From: an uncultured Pelagibacteraceae bacterium
GTDB taxonomy: Bacteria > Pseudomonadota > Alphaproteobacteria > Pelagibacterales > Pelagibacteraceae
Reading direction: 5' to 3'
DNA: 64,000 nucleotides
Assembly: GCA_902601315.1 (NCBI GenBank)
Contig: CACKMS010000007.1
Coordinates: 1 to 64,000 of the forward strand
Shown: positions 30,751 to 40,064 of the stretch, piece after piece
Position numbering within the stretch: the stretch's first letter is position 1
Layout of the letters: every line of letters begins with the position of its first letter
Made by a program: the position numbers and the translations under genes
The notes under the pieces: generated by a model
What the model was told of the DNA's origin: nothing
Database searches by the model: none
What the model saw: only the letters and a program-made list of their open reading frames with translations

Positions 30751-31294
30751 AACTGCTTTCCACATGTTTATAAAAAAAATTTATATTTGGAATTTCTAAA
30801 TTTTCAACTTTAGCAAGATCATCATATTTCCTTAGTCTAACTGCATCTTGCATAAAAGGTTGTTTAATAAATTCGTTTGCCTCTTCTTCAGAAAAACTAC
30901 CACCTTGAACATCCAAACTTCTTTTTGAGGCAATAGATAGAGCCTCATAATATCCTTTCTCATAATAAACTAAATATCTTTTAGCTGGCACATGCCCTTT
31001 AATTAGTCTTGTAACATCTTCTGGAAAAAATTTAGAAAGAAAAAAGGATCCTGAATTCTCATGCTTTTTATCTACTCCTTTTTTGATGGCTTCTTTATCA
31101 TTATTAATTAAGTGACCAATATCATGGAATAGAGCTGCAGTTATAAAAAAATTGTTTTCATTATTTTTTTTTGCCAATAATGCACATTGAATTGCATGTT
31201 CTAGTTGTGAAACTTTTTCATTTCCATATTGTTTGTCTGATCCAATTTCTTCTATAATTTTAAATAAATTGGTTATATTTGATTTAATATCCAC
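30743..31294 (-). CDS. PhnZ-like HD-domain mixed-valent diiron oxygenase (phosphonate-degradation HDIG family)
   Basis: QLEHAIQCA, AALFHDIGH, IKGHVPAKRYLVY, QGGSFSEEEANEF, AVRLRKYDDLAK pattern of PhnZ/TIGR03276-type proteins. Confidence 0.85.
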   Translation of the reverse strand: MDIKSNITNLFKIIEEIGSDKQYGNEKVSQLEHAIQCALLAKKNNENNFFITAALFHDIGHLINNDKEAIKKGVDKKHENSGSFFLSKFFPEDVTRLIKGHVPAKRYLVYYEKGYYEALSIASKRSLDVQGGSFSEEEANEFIKQPFMQDAVRLRKYDDLAKVENLEIPNINFFYKHVESSFK

Positions 31295-31316
31295 AATGTT
31301 ATTTTAAATTAAGAAT

Positions 31317-31334
31317 GTTTCAGTTTTGTTACAA
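31317..31334 (-). promoter_or_regulatory. Pho-box-like site upstream of the phnZ-like gene
   Basis: Minus strand TTGTAAC-AAAA-CTGAAAC. Confidence 0.5.
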
Positions 31335-31391
31335 TTTAGATTTAGCATTCATTAAGTATAGAAAAATAATATATAGTAATAAAAGTTAAAA

Positions 31392-31841
31392 ATGAAAAAA
31401 CTTTTATTTGTTTGTACCGGCAATTCTCATAGAAGTATATTGGCTGAAAGTGTAGTTAACAAATATCATAAAGATAAATTTATTGGCTACAGTGCAGGTA
31501 GCAAACCATCTGGAATAATTAATAAATATGTCATTAAATATCTTAATGAAAATAATTTTGATACAAAAAATCTATCTTCTAAAAACTTTAATAAATTTTT
31601 AGATGAAAAAACAATATTTGACCAGGTATTTACCGTATGCAACAATGCCAGTGATGAAGTTTGTCCAGTCTGGCCATCTCCTGAAAAAATAGTTCATTGG
31701 GACATTGAGGATCCTGTTCATATCATTAATGAGTTAGAAAATAGTGATAAACCAAATAAAGAAGAGCTGATTTCAACAGAAATACATAAAACTTATTCCA
31801 ATTTAGAAACCAGAATAAATGATTGGATTAAAAATTATTAG
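31392..31841 (+). CDS. arsC: Low-molecular-weight phosphatase-type arsenate reductase ArsC (copy 1)
   Basis: LFVCTGNSHRSILAE P-loop, TVCNNASDEVCPVWP, HWDIEDP. Confidence 0.85.
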   Translation: MKKLLFVCTGNSHRSILAESVVNKYHKDKFIGYSAGSKPSGIINKYVIKYLNENNFDTKNLSSKNFNKFLDEKTIFDQVFTVCNNASDEVCPVWPSPEKIVHWDIEDPVHIINELENSDKPNKEELISTEIHKTYSNLETRINDWIKNY

Positions 31842-31902
31842 CTTAAAGACTCATCAATTTTACTGTCAAACTAGAACCACAACTAGAACTTTTGGAGATG
31901 TT

Positions 31903-32020
31903 TCAAGGTTTTGTAGTAAATGAATGAAGATAATCGGCGTAAACTCTGGAAAATTATTCAGGAAGCTGGCGATTATTTGCGGGATTAGAGGGACACATTA
32001 TTCTACACTAACCTACATTA
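31903..32020 (+). repeat. Element copy 2: micro-ORF plus inverted repeat plus three 10-bp iterons
   Basis: Ungapped alignment to 16913-17030. Confidence 0.85.
31920..31988 (+). CDS. Putative 22-aa micro-ORF MNEDNRRKLWKIIQEAGDYLRD
   Basis: Paralog of 16930-16998; in-frame stops directly upstream in both copies. Confidence 0.4.
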   Translation: MNEDNRRKLWKIIQEAGDYLRD

Positions 32021-32057
32021 AACTAAAGTATTTATGCGGATACTAAAAAGTTAGCTT

Positions 32058-32153
32058 AAAATAAATCGAGATGATTGTTTAGAATTTGCTAAAAAATATA
32101 GTTGGGAAGAAACAGCAAAAATTTTCTTTAAAAATATTTCACCTAATAACTAA
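32058..32153 (+). pseudogene. 3' stub of glycosyltransferase gene (KINRDDCLEFAKKYSWEETAKIFFKNISPNN*)
   Basis: First 56 bp identical to 14764-14819; the rest is homologous but diverged; no start codon, upstream in-frame stop. Confidence 0.9.
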
Positions 32154-32187
32154 AGACAATATTAGTTACATTTGTTAAAACATATCC

Positions 32188-33336
32188 ATGTTTTGGACAG
32201 AGTTGATACTTATATTTATAGTAATTGTTTTATTATATTTTTTATTTAAAAAAAATATTAAGCCAGAAAACATTGCTCCTACTATTAATAAGACAAATAA
32301 AGACGACTTAGGTAAAAGAATAATAATAGAGGAATTAGAGGATCAATTTTTTGCTTTAGACAAATATAACTTAATTAAATATCTTAACAAAAGCGCAAAA
32401 CAACGTTTTGGAGAAGGTTTAATTGATAAAAATATTTCAAGTGTAATAAGAGATACAAAATTACTTGAAACAATCGAAAATGCTATTAAAGATCAAACTA
32501 CAAAAAATGTAAATGTAGAAATAAATTTACCATCTTATCAACTTTACAAAATTTATGTTATACCTGGCCCCACTCATTTGTTTCCAGAAGCAGATTCTGT
32601 CGTATTATTTTTAAAAGATTTTACAGAAATAACAAAAGCACAAAAATTAAAAACTGATTTTGTTGCTAACGTAAGTCATGAGTTAAGAACCCCTTTAGTA
32701 TCAATCAAAGGTTCTTTAGAAACTATTCTTGGACCAGCTTCAAATGATCAAGAAGCGCAAAAAAAATTTATGTCGATCATGTCTGATCAAGTATTAAGAA
32801 TGGAAAATCTTATCAACGATTTATTGATTTTAAGTAGAATTGAACTAGAAGAACACATTAAGCCTAATAAAATAATCAACTTAAATGATATTTTTACAAA
32901 TATAAAAAGTAATTTTGAAATAATATTAAAAAAAAAAAGTATTAATTTGCATCTAGATCTTATGAAACCAACCTTAGTGTTTGGTGATAATGATAAATTG
33001 TTAACTGTGTTTTCAAATTTAATTGATAATTCAATAAAATACTCTCAAAATGGCAAAAATATATATGTAAATAGTCAAAATAGCGAAGGTAAATTAATTG
33101 ATAAAAATATTGTAATTAGCATTAAAGATGAAGGTGTTGGAATACCTCAACAATTAATTCCAAGAATAACTGAAAGATTTTTTAGAGTAGATGAAGAAAA
33201 AAGTAAAAAGGCTGGTGGTACAGGTTTAGGTTTAGCTATCATGAAACATATTATATCTCAACATAGAGGTGATTATGAGATTCTCAGTAAAGTAGATAAA
33301 GGTACTGAAGTAAAGATATATCTTCCAACAAAATAA
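32188..33336 (+). CDS. phoR: Phosphate regulon sensor histidine kinase PhoR
   Basis: FVANVSHELRTPLVSIKG H-box, DNLIDNSIKYS N-box, GGTGLGLAIMKHI; next to pst operon. Confidence 0.93.
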   Translation: MFWTELILIFIVIVLLYFLFKKNIKPENIAPTINKTNKDDLGKRIIIEELEDQFFALDKYNLIKYLNKSAKQRFGEGLIDKNISSVIRDTKLLETIENAIKDQTTKNVNVEINLPSYQLYKIYVIPGPTHLFPEADSVVLFLKDFTEITKAQKLKTDFVANVSHELRTPLVSIKGSLETILGPASNDQEAQKKFMSIMSDQVLRMENLINDLLILSRIELEEHIKPNKIINLNDIFTNIKSNFEIILKKKSINLHLDLMKPTLVFGDNDKLLTVFSNLIDNSIKYSQNGKNIYVNSQNSEGKLIDKNIVISIKDEGVGIPQQLIPRITERFFRVDEEKSKKAGGTGLGLAIMKHIISQHRGDYEILSKVDKGTEVKIYLPTK

Positions 33337-33379
33337 TAAATTTAAAAACTTGTTTAAAATTAACACTTATTCAATCAAT

Positions 33380-33397
33380 TTTTAACAAATCTTTTGT
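33380..33397 (+). promoter_or_regulatory. Pho-box-like site upstream of the 33431 unknown
   Basis: TTTTAAC-AAAT-CTTTTGT. Confidence 0.4.
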
Positions 33398-33430
33398 TGA
33401 TTAGTATCTTAGTTAAATTAAAATTTTAAT

Positions 33431-34039
33431 ATGACTAAGGTGTTAAATTGTATTTTGATTATTATATATTTTTCAATATCAATGATTGCGAAAAGTAATG
33501 CATCTGATATTTCTACAATTTTAAAAAACCAGCAATTAACCGTTTTTGATATTGGTATTTTTAGATTGCACGAAGACTTAAAGAGTGCATATCCTGAAAT
33601 TAAAAAACATAAAGATGTACCATACGAAGATATATACATAGATGTTCTTAGTTCCTATTGGAGAAATACAGTAGATTTAATTGTTTCAATTCCAGTAAAT
33701 GAAAATTTAAAAAAAGAGAACTACATGTCAGATTCATTGAGATGTCGAAACATATTTAATTCTGTTAGAGATCATTTACTGAGAAATGAAAATATGAGTA
33801 ATTATAGGTTTACTATGGCGACAAGCTATTTAACAACTATCTTTTCTACTCCATCTAGTTGGCCAAAATGGCGTTATGATCAAAGCGTGCTTGAAGAATT
33901 GGTTAATTTGGTAAAACTGGAAGTTGTTTTAAGACCTACTCCAGATCTTGCTTTTAAGGATAATGTTAATCCAGTCTCATGCAAAGGTGGTTTGGAAACC
34001 GAAAATAACGAGATTATTTTCTCAATGAAATACAACTAA
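33431..34039 (+). CDS. Secreted protein of unknown function between phoR and pstS
   Basis: 202-aa ORF with signal peptide and two Cys; no family recognised. Confidence 0.8.
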   Translation: MTKVLNCILIIIYFSISMIAKSNASDISTILKNQQLTVFDIGIFRLHEDLKSAYPEIKKHKDVPYEDIYIDVLSSYWRNTVDLIVSIPVNENLKKENYMSDSLRCRNIFNSVRDHLLRNENMSNYRFTMATSYLTTIFSTPSSWPKWRYDQSVLEELVNLVKLEVVLRPTPDLAFKDNVNPVSCKGGLETENNEIIFSMKYN

Positions 34040-34049
34040 AAGGTTATGT

Positions 34050-34078
34050 TTTTAACAAAACTGTAACAATTCCGTAAT
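34050..34078 (+). promoter_or_regulatory. Pho box array upstream of pstS
   Basis: TTTTAAC-AAAA-CTGTAAC-AATT-CCGTAAT. Confidence 0.75.
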
Positions 34079-34144
34079 ATTTAAGATTCAATTAATTTAT
34101 AGGAGTCTAAAATCTTTTAATAAACTATGAAAGGATTAAAGATA

Positions 34145-35176
34145 ATGAAAAAACTAACTATAATAATTGCTTCGCTTGTTGCTTTAACGGTCGCAACAGT
34201 TGCTCAAGCAAGAGATCAAATTAAAATAGTTGGTTCATCTACAGTATTCCCTTACGCAACTGTTGTTGCTGAAAGATTCGGTGGTTCAGGATTTAAAACT
34301 CCTGTAATCGAATCTACTGGTACTGGTGGAGGAGCTAAACTATTCTGTGCTGGTGTTGGTGAGCAACATCCAGATATTACAAATGCATCAAGAGCTATGA
34401 AAGATAAAGAGAAAGCTCTATGTAAGAAAAACGGTGTAAATGAAATTGTTGAGATTGTGATTGGTAACGATGGTATCACACTAGCTTACAGCAAAGATGC
34501 AAAACCAGTAAATTTTACTAAAGAACAATTATATTTAGCACTAGCTGCTCATACAGTTGTTGATGGTAAATTAGTTCCAAATATTTATAAAACTTGGGAC
34601 CAAATTGACCCTAGCTTACCAAAACAAAAAATTTCAGTGATGATCCCGCCAGGAACATCAGGAACTAGAGATGCTTGGAATTCTTTAGTAATGAAAAAAG
34701 GTATGACTAAAGAAGCTAAAGCTCTTTATAAAGCTGGTTTTGAAGCTGGAAATAAAAAATATAAAAAACCACAAAAACTTTACAGAGAAGATGGTGCTGC
34801 TATTGAAGTAGGAGAAAACGATAGTTTAATCATCCAAAAGTTAACTCAAGATAAAGATATGTTTGGTTTCTTTGGTTTCAGTTATTTCTTGGCTGCTAAA
34901 GATAAATTACAAGCTGCTAGCATAGATGGTGGACAACCCTCTCTAGCGAGTATTCAAGACTACAGTTATGCAGTTGCAAGACCATTATTTTTCTATGTGA
35001 AAAAAGCTCACGTTGGCGTTATTCCAGGATTACATGAGTTTGTGAAAGAATTCACAACAAAGAAAGCTATTGGAAAAGGTGGTTATCTAGCAGACATTGG
35101 TTTAGTGCCATTAGATAAAACGTTGTATAAAACAACCAGAACTAATGCCACCAAACTAGTTGCTATGGGAGATTAA
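34145..35176 (+). CDS. pstS: Phosphate ABC transporter substrate-binding protein PstS (ORF opens at 34127)
   Basis: Signal peptide MKKLTIIIASLVALTVATVAQA; IKIVGSSTVFPYA; PPGTSGTRDAW. Confidence 0.96.
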   Translation: MKKLTIIIASLVALTVATVAQARDQIKIVGSSTVFPYATVVAERFGGSGFKTPVIESTGTGGGAKLFCAGVGEQHPDITNASRAMKDKEKALCKKNGVNEIVEIVIGNDGITLAYSKDAKPVNFTKEQLYLALAAHTVVDGKLVPNIYKTWDQIDPSLPKQKISVMIPPGTSGTRDAWNSLVMKKGMTKEAKALYKAGFEAGNKKYKKPQKLYREDGAAIEVGENDSLIIQKLTQDKDMFGFFGFSYFLAAKDKLQAASIDGGQPSLASIQDYSYAVARPLFFYVKKAHVGVIPGLHEFVKEFTTKKAIGKGGYLADIGLVPLDKTLYKTTRTNATKLVAMGD

Positions 35177-35199
35177 TTATTTCTTTAATAACAAATGAT

Positions 35200-35232
35200 A
35201 AAAAAGGGGTCTTTTTAGGCCCCTTTTTTTTA
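35200..35232 (+). terminator. Terminator/attenuator after pstS
   Basis: AAAAAGGGG...CCCCTTTTTTTT hairpin with T-tract. Confidence 0.8.
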
Positions 35233-35266
35233 TAAACAGAGTAAAGTCTTTATTAGTGGAGATTCT

Positions 35267-36652
35267 TTGAACTTAATATTATTTACATTTATTGTTCTTC
35301 TTGGTTTCACAAGTTATTATTTTGGACGAAAAAAAGCATACACAATTCAATATACAAAAAAAAGATTAACTGCATTACCTCAATTTTATGGTTATTATCT
35401 TGCGATTTGGTGTGCAATACCGGCTTTTATAATTTTTTCTTTATGGGCAATTTTTGAGCCTACAATTGTAAAATTGCTTATCTTAAGTGATTATTCAAAT
35501 CAAGGTTATCTTGATAATGAATTAAATTTAATTTATGAAAAAACAAAATCATTGTCTCGAGGTCAATTTACTGGAGAAATTACACCCTTCATTGAAGCTT
35601 CAGCTAAAAAATACATAAATCTTCGATCAATAGCCCAAAGTTCAAAAGTTGTTATAGTGTTATCAGCAATTATTGCGTCTGGGGCCTACGCTTATAAAAG
35701 AATTTCATCTAATTCTAGAACAAGAGAGCCAGTTGAAAAATTTTTGAAAGCAGTTTTATTTACAGCTTCTTTAGCTGCAATATTAACTACTGTTGGAATA
35801 ATTTTCTCACTTATATTTCAAACTATAGATTTTTTTAAAGTAATCCCATTATTTGATTTTGTCTTTGGAACTCATTGGTATCCTGCAAAAGCTTTTGTTA
35901 GAGATTCATCTGAGGCTTTAGATCCGTCAATGTACTCCGATACTTTTGGAGCAGTCCCTATTTTTGCGGGAACTTTTTTTATTGCTTTCATAGCTATGTG
36001 TGTTGCTATTCCTATTGGATTAATGAGTGGAATTTATTTGGCTGAGTATGCATCAGTTAAAGTTAGACAATACGCAAAACCTTTAATTGAAATTTTAGCA
36101 GGTATACCAACAGTTGTTTATGGATTTTTTGCTGCTCTAACAGTTGGACCTTTTTTAAAGGAAATAGGTAATAGCATGGGTTTAGACGTTTCAGCTGAAA
36201 GCGCTTTAGCGGCAGGCGGAGTAATGGGCATTATGATTATACCATTCATTTCAAGTTTAAGTGACGATGTGATTACAAGTGTACCTCAAAGTTTAAGAGA
36301 TGGAAGTTATGCCATGGGAGCAACCAAATCAGAAACAATAAAAAAAGTTATTTTTCCTGCAGCATTACCAGGTATTGTTGGTTCTATTTTATTAGGTGTT
36401 TCAAGAGCTATTGGAGAAACAATGATAGTTGTTATGGCCTCTGGTTTAGCTGCTAATTTAACTTTAAATCCATTAGAATCTACTTCAACAATTACAGCGC
36501 AAATTGTTGTAATATTAATTGGAGATCAAGCTTTTGGCGACCCAAAAACGCAAGCTGCATTTGCTTTAGGTATGTCATTATTTTTAGTAACGCTCTGTTT
36601 GAATATTGTGGCCTTACGAGTAGTTAAAAAATATAGAGAAAAATATGAATAA
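35267..36652 (+). CDS. pstC: Phosphate ABC transporter permease PstC (TTG start)
   Basis: Long N-terminal extension; LAGIPTVVYGFFA, SLRDGSYAMGATKSETIKKVIFPAALPG. Confidence 0.95.
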   Translation: MNLILFTFIVLLGFTSYYFGRKKAYTIQYTKKRLTALPQFYGYYLAIWCAIPAFIIFSLWAIFEPTIVKLLILSDYSNQGYLDNELNLIYEKTKSLSRGQFTGEITPFIEASAKKYINLRSIAQSSKVVIVLSAIIASGAYAYKRISSNSRTREPVEKFLKAVLFTASLAAILTTVGIIFSLIFQTIDFFKVIPLFDFVFGTHWYPAKAFVRDSSEALDPSMYSDTFGAVPIFAGTFFIAFIAMCVAIPIGLMSGIYLAEYASVKVRQYAKPLIEILAGIPTVVYGFFAALTVGPFLKEIGNSMGLDVSAESALAAGGVMGIMIIPFISSLSDDVITSVPQSLRDGSYAMGATKSETIKKVIFPAALPGIVGSILLGVSRAIGETMIVVMASGLAANLTLNPLESTSTITAQIVVILIGDQAFGDPKTQAAFALGMSLFLVTLCLNIVALRVVKKYREKYE

Positions 36653-37913
36653 AAAAAAAGAACAATTATTAAATAAAAGATATAAAGCTGAAAAGAGATT
36701 TCGATTATACGGTCAAAGTGCAATTTTTATGGCACTTTTATTTTTAATAATCTTTATTTTTAAAATTTTTTCGACAGGCTATTCAGCCTTTCAAAAAACT
36801 TGGCTTATTGTTCCAGTTACTTTTGATGCTGAATTAATGATGTTAGAGCAAAATCCTTCTAAAGAGGATTTAAAAGATGCTGATTATTACGATATAGCAT
36901 TAAAATCAATGGCTGATTTAGATCCAAATGCTAATGAGAATCAAGAAAATGAGCTGAAGAGAATGGTTTCTTACTTTTTCGAAAGAGAGATTAAAAGAGA
37001 ACTTTTAAATGACCCTTCATTAATTGGAAAAACTAAAGATGTTTATTTAACTGCCTCAGATGATTTAGATCAAGTATTCAAAGGCAATTATCCAAGAGAT
37101 TTACCTGAAGATCAAAGAAGAGTTACGGATTATCAATTAAAGATTTTCGATCAACTTGTAGAACTAGGAAAAGTTGAAAGTAAATTCAATTTAAGTTTTT
37201 TTACATATCCTGATTCAAGAGAAGCTGAATTAGCTGGTATAGCAAGCTCATTTATGGGATCAATATTTTCTATACTTGTTTGTTTAATGATAGCGTTTCC
37301 TGTAGCAGTTCTAGCAGCTATTTATTTAGAGGAATTTGCTCCTAAAAACAGATTTACTGATTTTATTGAGGTAAATATAAATAATTTAGCAGCAGTACCT
37401 TCAATTGTTTTTGGTCTTTTAGGACTGGGTATTTTACTTGCTGTATTTCAATTACCTAGGTCAACACCTTTAGTCGGTGGAATAACTTTATCGTTGATGA
37501 CTTTACCAACAATTATTATTGCTTGTAGAGCATCTTTAAAAGCAGTTCCTCCAAGTATAAGAGAGGCAGCACTTGCAATGGGTGCTAGTAAAATGCAAAC
37601 TACAATGCATCATACAGTTCCGTTATCTATGCCAGGGACTTTATCCGGTACAATAATTGGTTTGGCCCAAGCATTAGGCGAAACGGCACCTTTGATATTG
37701 ATTGGCATGGTGGCTTTTGTAAATACAATACCAGGATCTCCTTTAGATCCAGCTGCAAGTTTGCCAGTGCAAATTTATATTTGGGCAGAGAGTGCTGAAA
37801 GAGGTTTTGTCGAGAAAGTTTCTGCCTGTATTATGGTTCTATTAGGATTTTTAATTATAATGAACTTATTTGCACAAATAATTAGACATAAATTTGAAAA
37901 AAAATGGAGTTAA
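36645..37913 (+). CDS. pstA: Phosphate ABC transporter permease PstA
   Basis: [42 protein letters not shown]. Confidence 0.95.
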   Translation: MNKKKEQLLNKRYKAEKRFRLYGQSAIFMALLFLIIFIFKIFSTGYSAFQKTWLIVPVTFDAELMMLEQNPSKEDLKDADYYDIALKSMADLDPNANENQENELKRMVSYFFEREIKRELLNDPSLIGKTKDVYLTASDDLDQVFKGNYPRDLPEDQRRVTDYQLKIFDQLVELGKVESKFNLSFFTYPDSREAELAGIASSFMGSIFSILVCLMIAFPVAVLAAIYLEEFAPKNRFTDFIEVNINNLAAVPSIVFGLLGLGILLAVFQLPRSTPLVGGITLSLMTLPTIIIACRASLKAVPPSIREAALAMGASKMQTTMHHTVPLSMPGTLSGTIIGLAQALGETAPLILIGMVAFVNTIPGSPLDPAASLPVQIYIWAESAERGFVEKVSACIMVLLGFLIIMNLFAQIIRHKFEKKWS

Positions 37914-37914
37914 G

Positions 37915-38670
37915 ATGATAAAGATAAGTTCAAAAAATGTAGATGTTTTCTATGGAAAAAAACAAGCTCTATTTAATATAAATTTAGATATTGAAGAAAA
38001 TCAAGTTACAGCACTAATTGGGCCTTCAGGTTGTGGTAAATCTACTTTTTTAAGATGTCTAAACCGAATGAATGACGTAATTGATATATGTAGAGTAAAA
38101 GGGCAGATTATAATCAATGATTTTGATATCAATGACAAAAGTTGTGATGTTGTTAGATTAAGAGAAAAAATTGGGATGGTTTTTCAAAAACCAAATCCTT
38201 TTCCCAAAACTATTTATGAAAATATTTCTTATGGTCCAACAATTCATGGTATGGCTCAATCAAAGAATGAAATGGATGAAATAGTTGAAACTAGCTTAAA
38301 AAAGGCAGCATTATGGGAAGAGGTTCAAGATAGACTTCATGAGCCGGGCACAGGGTTATCAGGAGGTCAACAGCAAAGATTATGTATAGCAAGAGCTATT
38401 TCAGTTAAACCTGAAGTTATTCTCATGGATGAGCCTTGCTCTGCTTTAGATCCCATTGCTACAGCTCAAATTGAAGAATTAATTGATGAACTAAAAAAAG
38501 ACCATACTATCATAATAGTCACTCACTCAATGGCACAAGCTGCAAGGGTCTCTCAAAATACAGGTTTTTTTCACTTAGGAGAATTGATTGAACATGGCTC
38601 TACTGATAAAATATTTAAGAATCCTGAAAATAAAAAAACTCAGGATTATATCACTGGGAGGTTTGGATAA
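37915..38670 (+). CDS. pstB: Phosphate ABC transporter ATP-binding protein PstB (ORF track opens at 37894)
   Basis: [33 protein letters not shown]. Confidence 0.96.
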   Translation: MIKISSKNVDVFYGKKQALFNINLDIEENQVTALIGPSGCGKSTFLRCLNRMNDVIDICRVKGQIIINDFDINDKSCDVVRLREKIGMVFQKPNPFPKTIYENISYGPTIHGMAQSKNEMDEIVETSLKKAALWEEVQDRLHEPGTGLSGGQQQRLCIARAISVKPEVILMDEPCSALDPIATAQIEELIDELKKDHTIIIVTHSMAQAARVSQNTGFFHLGELIEHGSTDKIFKNPENKKTQDYITGRFG

Positions 38671-39377
38671 TGACCGAAGCACCGCATACTGTAAAGTCTT
38701 ACGAAGAAGAGCTTAAAAATTTAAATAGCAATATAATTAAAATGGGTGGTTTTTGTGAAAAGTCTTTAGGGAAGGCTATTCAAGCTATTACCACTAGAAA
38801 CAGTGATAATGCGGAAGCTGTTATAAAGGATGACGAAAAAATAGATAAGTTTGAAACTTTAATAGAGCAACAGGTAGTAAATCTTATTGCTTTAAGACAG
38901 CCAATGGCTATAGATCTTAGAGAAACAGTTACTGCTTTAAAAATATCTTCTGATCTTGAGAGAATAGGTGATTTAGCAAAAAATATTTCCAAAAGAACCC
39001 TTTTGTTAAATGAGAATTTACCAAAAAATTTAGTAGATGCTATCATAAGAGTCTCTTCTGATGTTCAAAAACAATTAAAATCAATATTGGATGCATACCT
39101 AGAAAGATCTTCGGCTATGGCAATTAATGTATGGGAAAGCGACGAACAAATTGATGATTTAACCAATTTATGCATGCAAGAAGTGATTAAATATTTAAAA
39201 GAAAATGAAAAAAACTTAAGTGATGGAACGCACTTATTATTTGTAACTAAAAATATAGAGAGGATAGGTGACCATACAACTAACATTGCAGAGCAAATAT
39301 ACTATTTAGTTAAGGGAGAATATCTTGAGGGTGATCGACCTAAAGGTACAGAACCTATTGTTACAGGAGAAAAGTAA
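38670..39377 (+). CDS. phoU: Phosphate signalling protein PhoU
   Basis: Two DLERIGD / IERIGDHTTNIAE repeats. Confidence 0.95.
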   Translation: MTEAPHTVKSYEEELKNLNSNIIKMGGFCEKSLGKAIQAITTRNSDNAEAVIKDDEKIDKFETLIEQQVVNLIALRQPMAIDLRETVTALKISSDLERIGDLAKNISKRTLLLNENLPKNLVDAIIRVSSDVQKQLKSILDAYLERSSAMAINVWESDEQIDDLTNLCMQEVIKYLKENEKNLSDGTHLLFVTKNIERIGDHTTNIAEQIYYLVKGEYLEGDRPKGTEPIVTGEK

Positions 39378-39380
39378 AAT

Positions 39381-40064
39381 ATGCCGGCTCACATTTTTAT
39401 AGCTGAGGACGAAACTTCGATAATAACCCTTCTAAAGTATAACCTTGAAAAAGAGAGTTACAAAGTAAGTTTCTGTGAAAATGGTGAACAAGCGCTTAAA
39501 CAAATTAAAGATAAGCATCCTGACTTAATTTTAATGGATTGGATGTTGCCTGATTTATCGGGTGTTGAAGTATGTAAGAATTTAAAGAAAGACAATAAGT
39601 ATAACGACATACCAATAATAATGTTGACAGCAAAAGGTGAGGAAGAGGACAAATTAAGAGCCTTTGACACAGGTGCTGATGATTATGTTACAAAGCCGTT
39701 TAGTCAAAAAGAACTTAATGCAAGAATCAAATCACTACTTAGAAGATCAAAACCATATTCTTCAGTTGATGTTGTTGAGTTTACAGATCTAAAAATAGAC
39801 AGAATAACAAAAAGAGTTTATAGAAATAACGTTGAAATCTCTTTGGGTCCTACAGAATTTAAATTATTAGATTTTTTTATTAAAAATCCAAAAAGGGTAT
39901 ACTCACGAGAACAGCTTTTAAATAATGTTTGGGGTGAAAATATTTATGTAGAAACTAGAACCGTCGATGTACATATTAGAAGATTAAGACAGGCTATTAA
40001 TATAGATAAAACTAAGCCTTTAATAAGAACCGTAAGATCAGCAGGTTATTCTTTAGAAACTTGA
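39381..40064 (+). CDS. phoB: Phosphate regulon response regulator PhoB
   Basis: Receiver (LILMDWMLPD) plus OmpR-type wHTH; RTVDVHIRRLRQAI. Confidence 0.94.
   Translation: MPAHIFIAEDETSIITLLKYNLEKESYKVSFCENGEQALKQIKDKHPDLILMDWMLPDLSGVEVCKNLKKDNKYNDIPIIMLTAKGEEEDKLRAFDTGADDYVTKPFSQKELNARIKSLLRRSKPYSSVDVVEFTDLKIDRITKRVYRNNVEISLGPTEFKLLDFFIKNPKRVYSREQLLNNVWGENIYVETRTVDVHIRRLRQAINIDKTKPLIRTVRSAGYSLET

Noticed and set aside
14857-32057. Integrase or transposase gene that would explain the putative island
   Set aside because: No ORF in the segment has recombinase motifs; the island claim rests only on the direct repeats and the stub.
32160-32187. Pho-box-like sequence before phoR (TTAGTTACATTTGTTAAAAC)
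   Set aside because: Units fall off the 11-bp phase and point the wrong way; too weak in AT-rich DNA to call.
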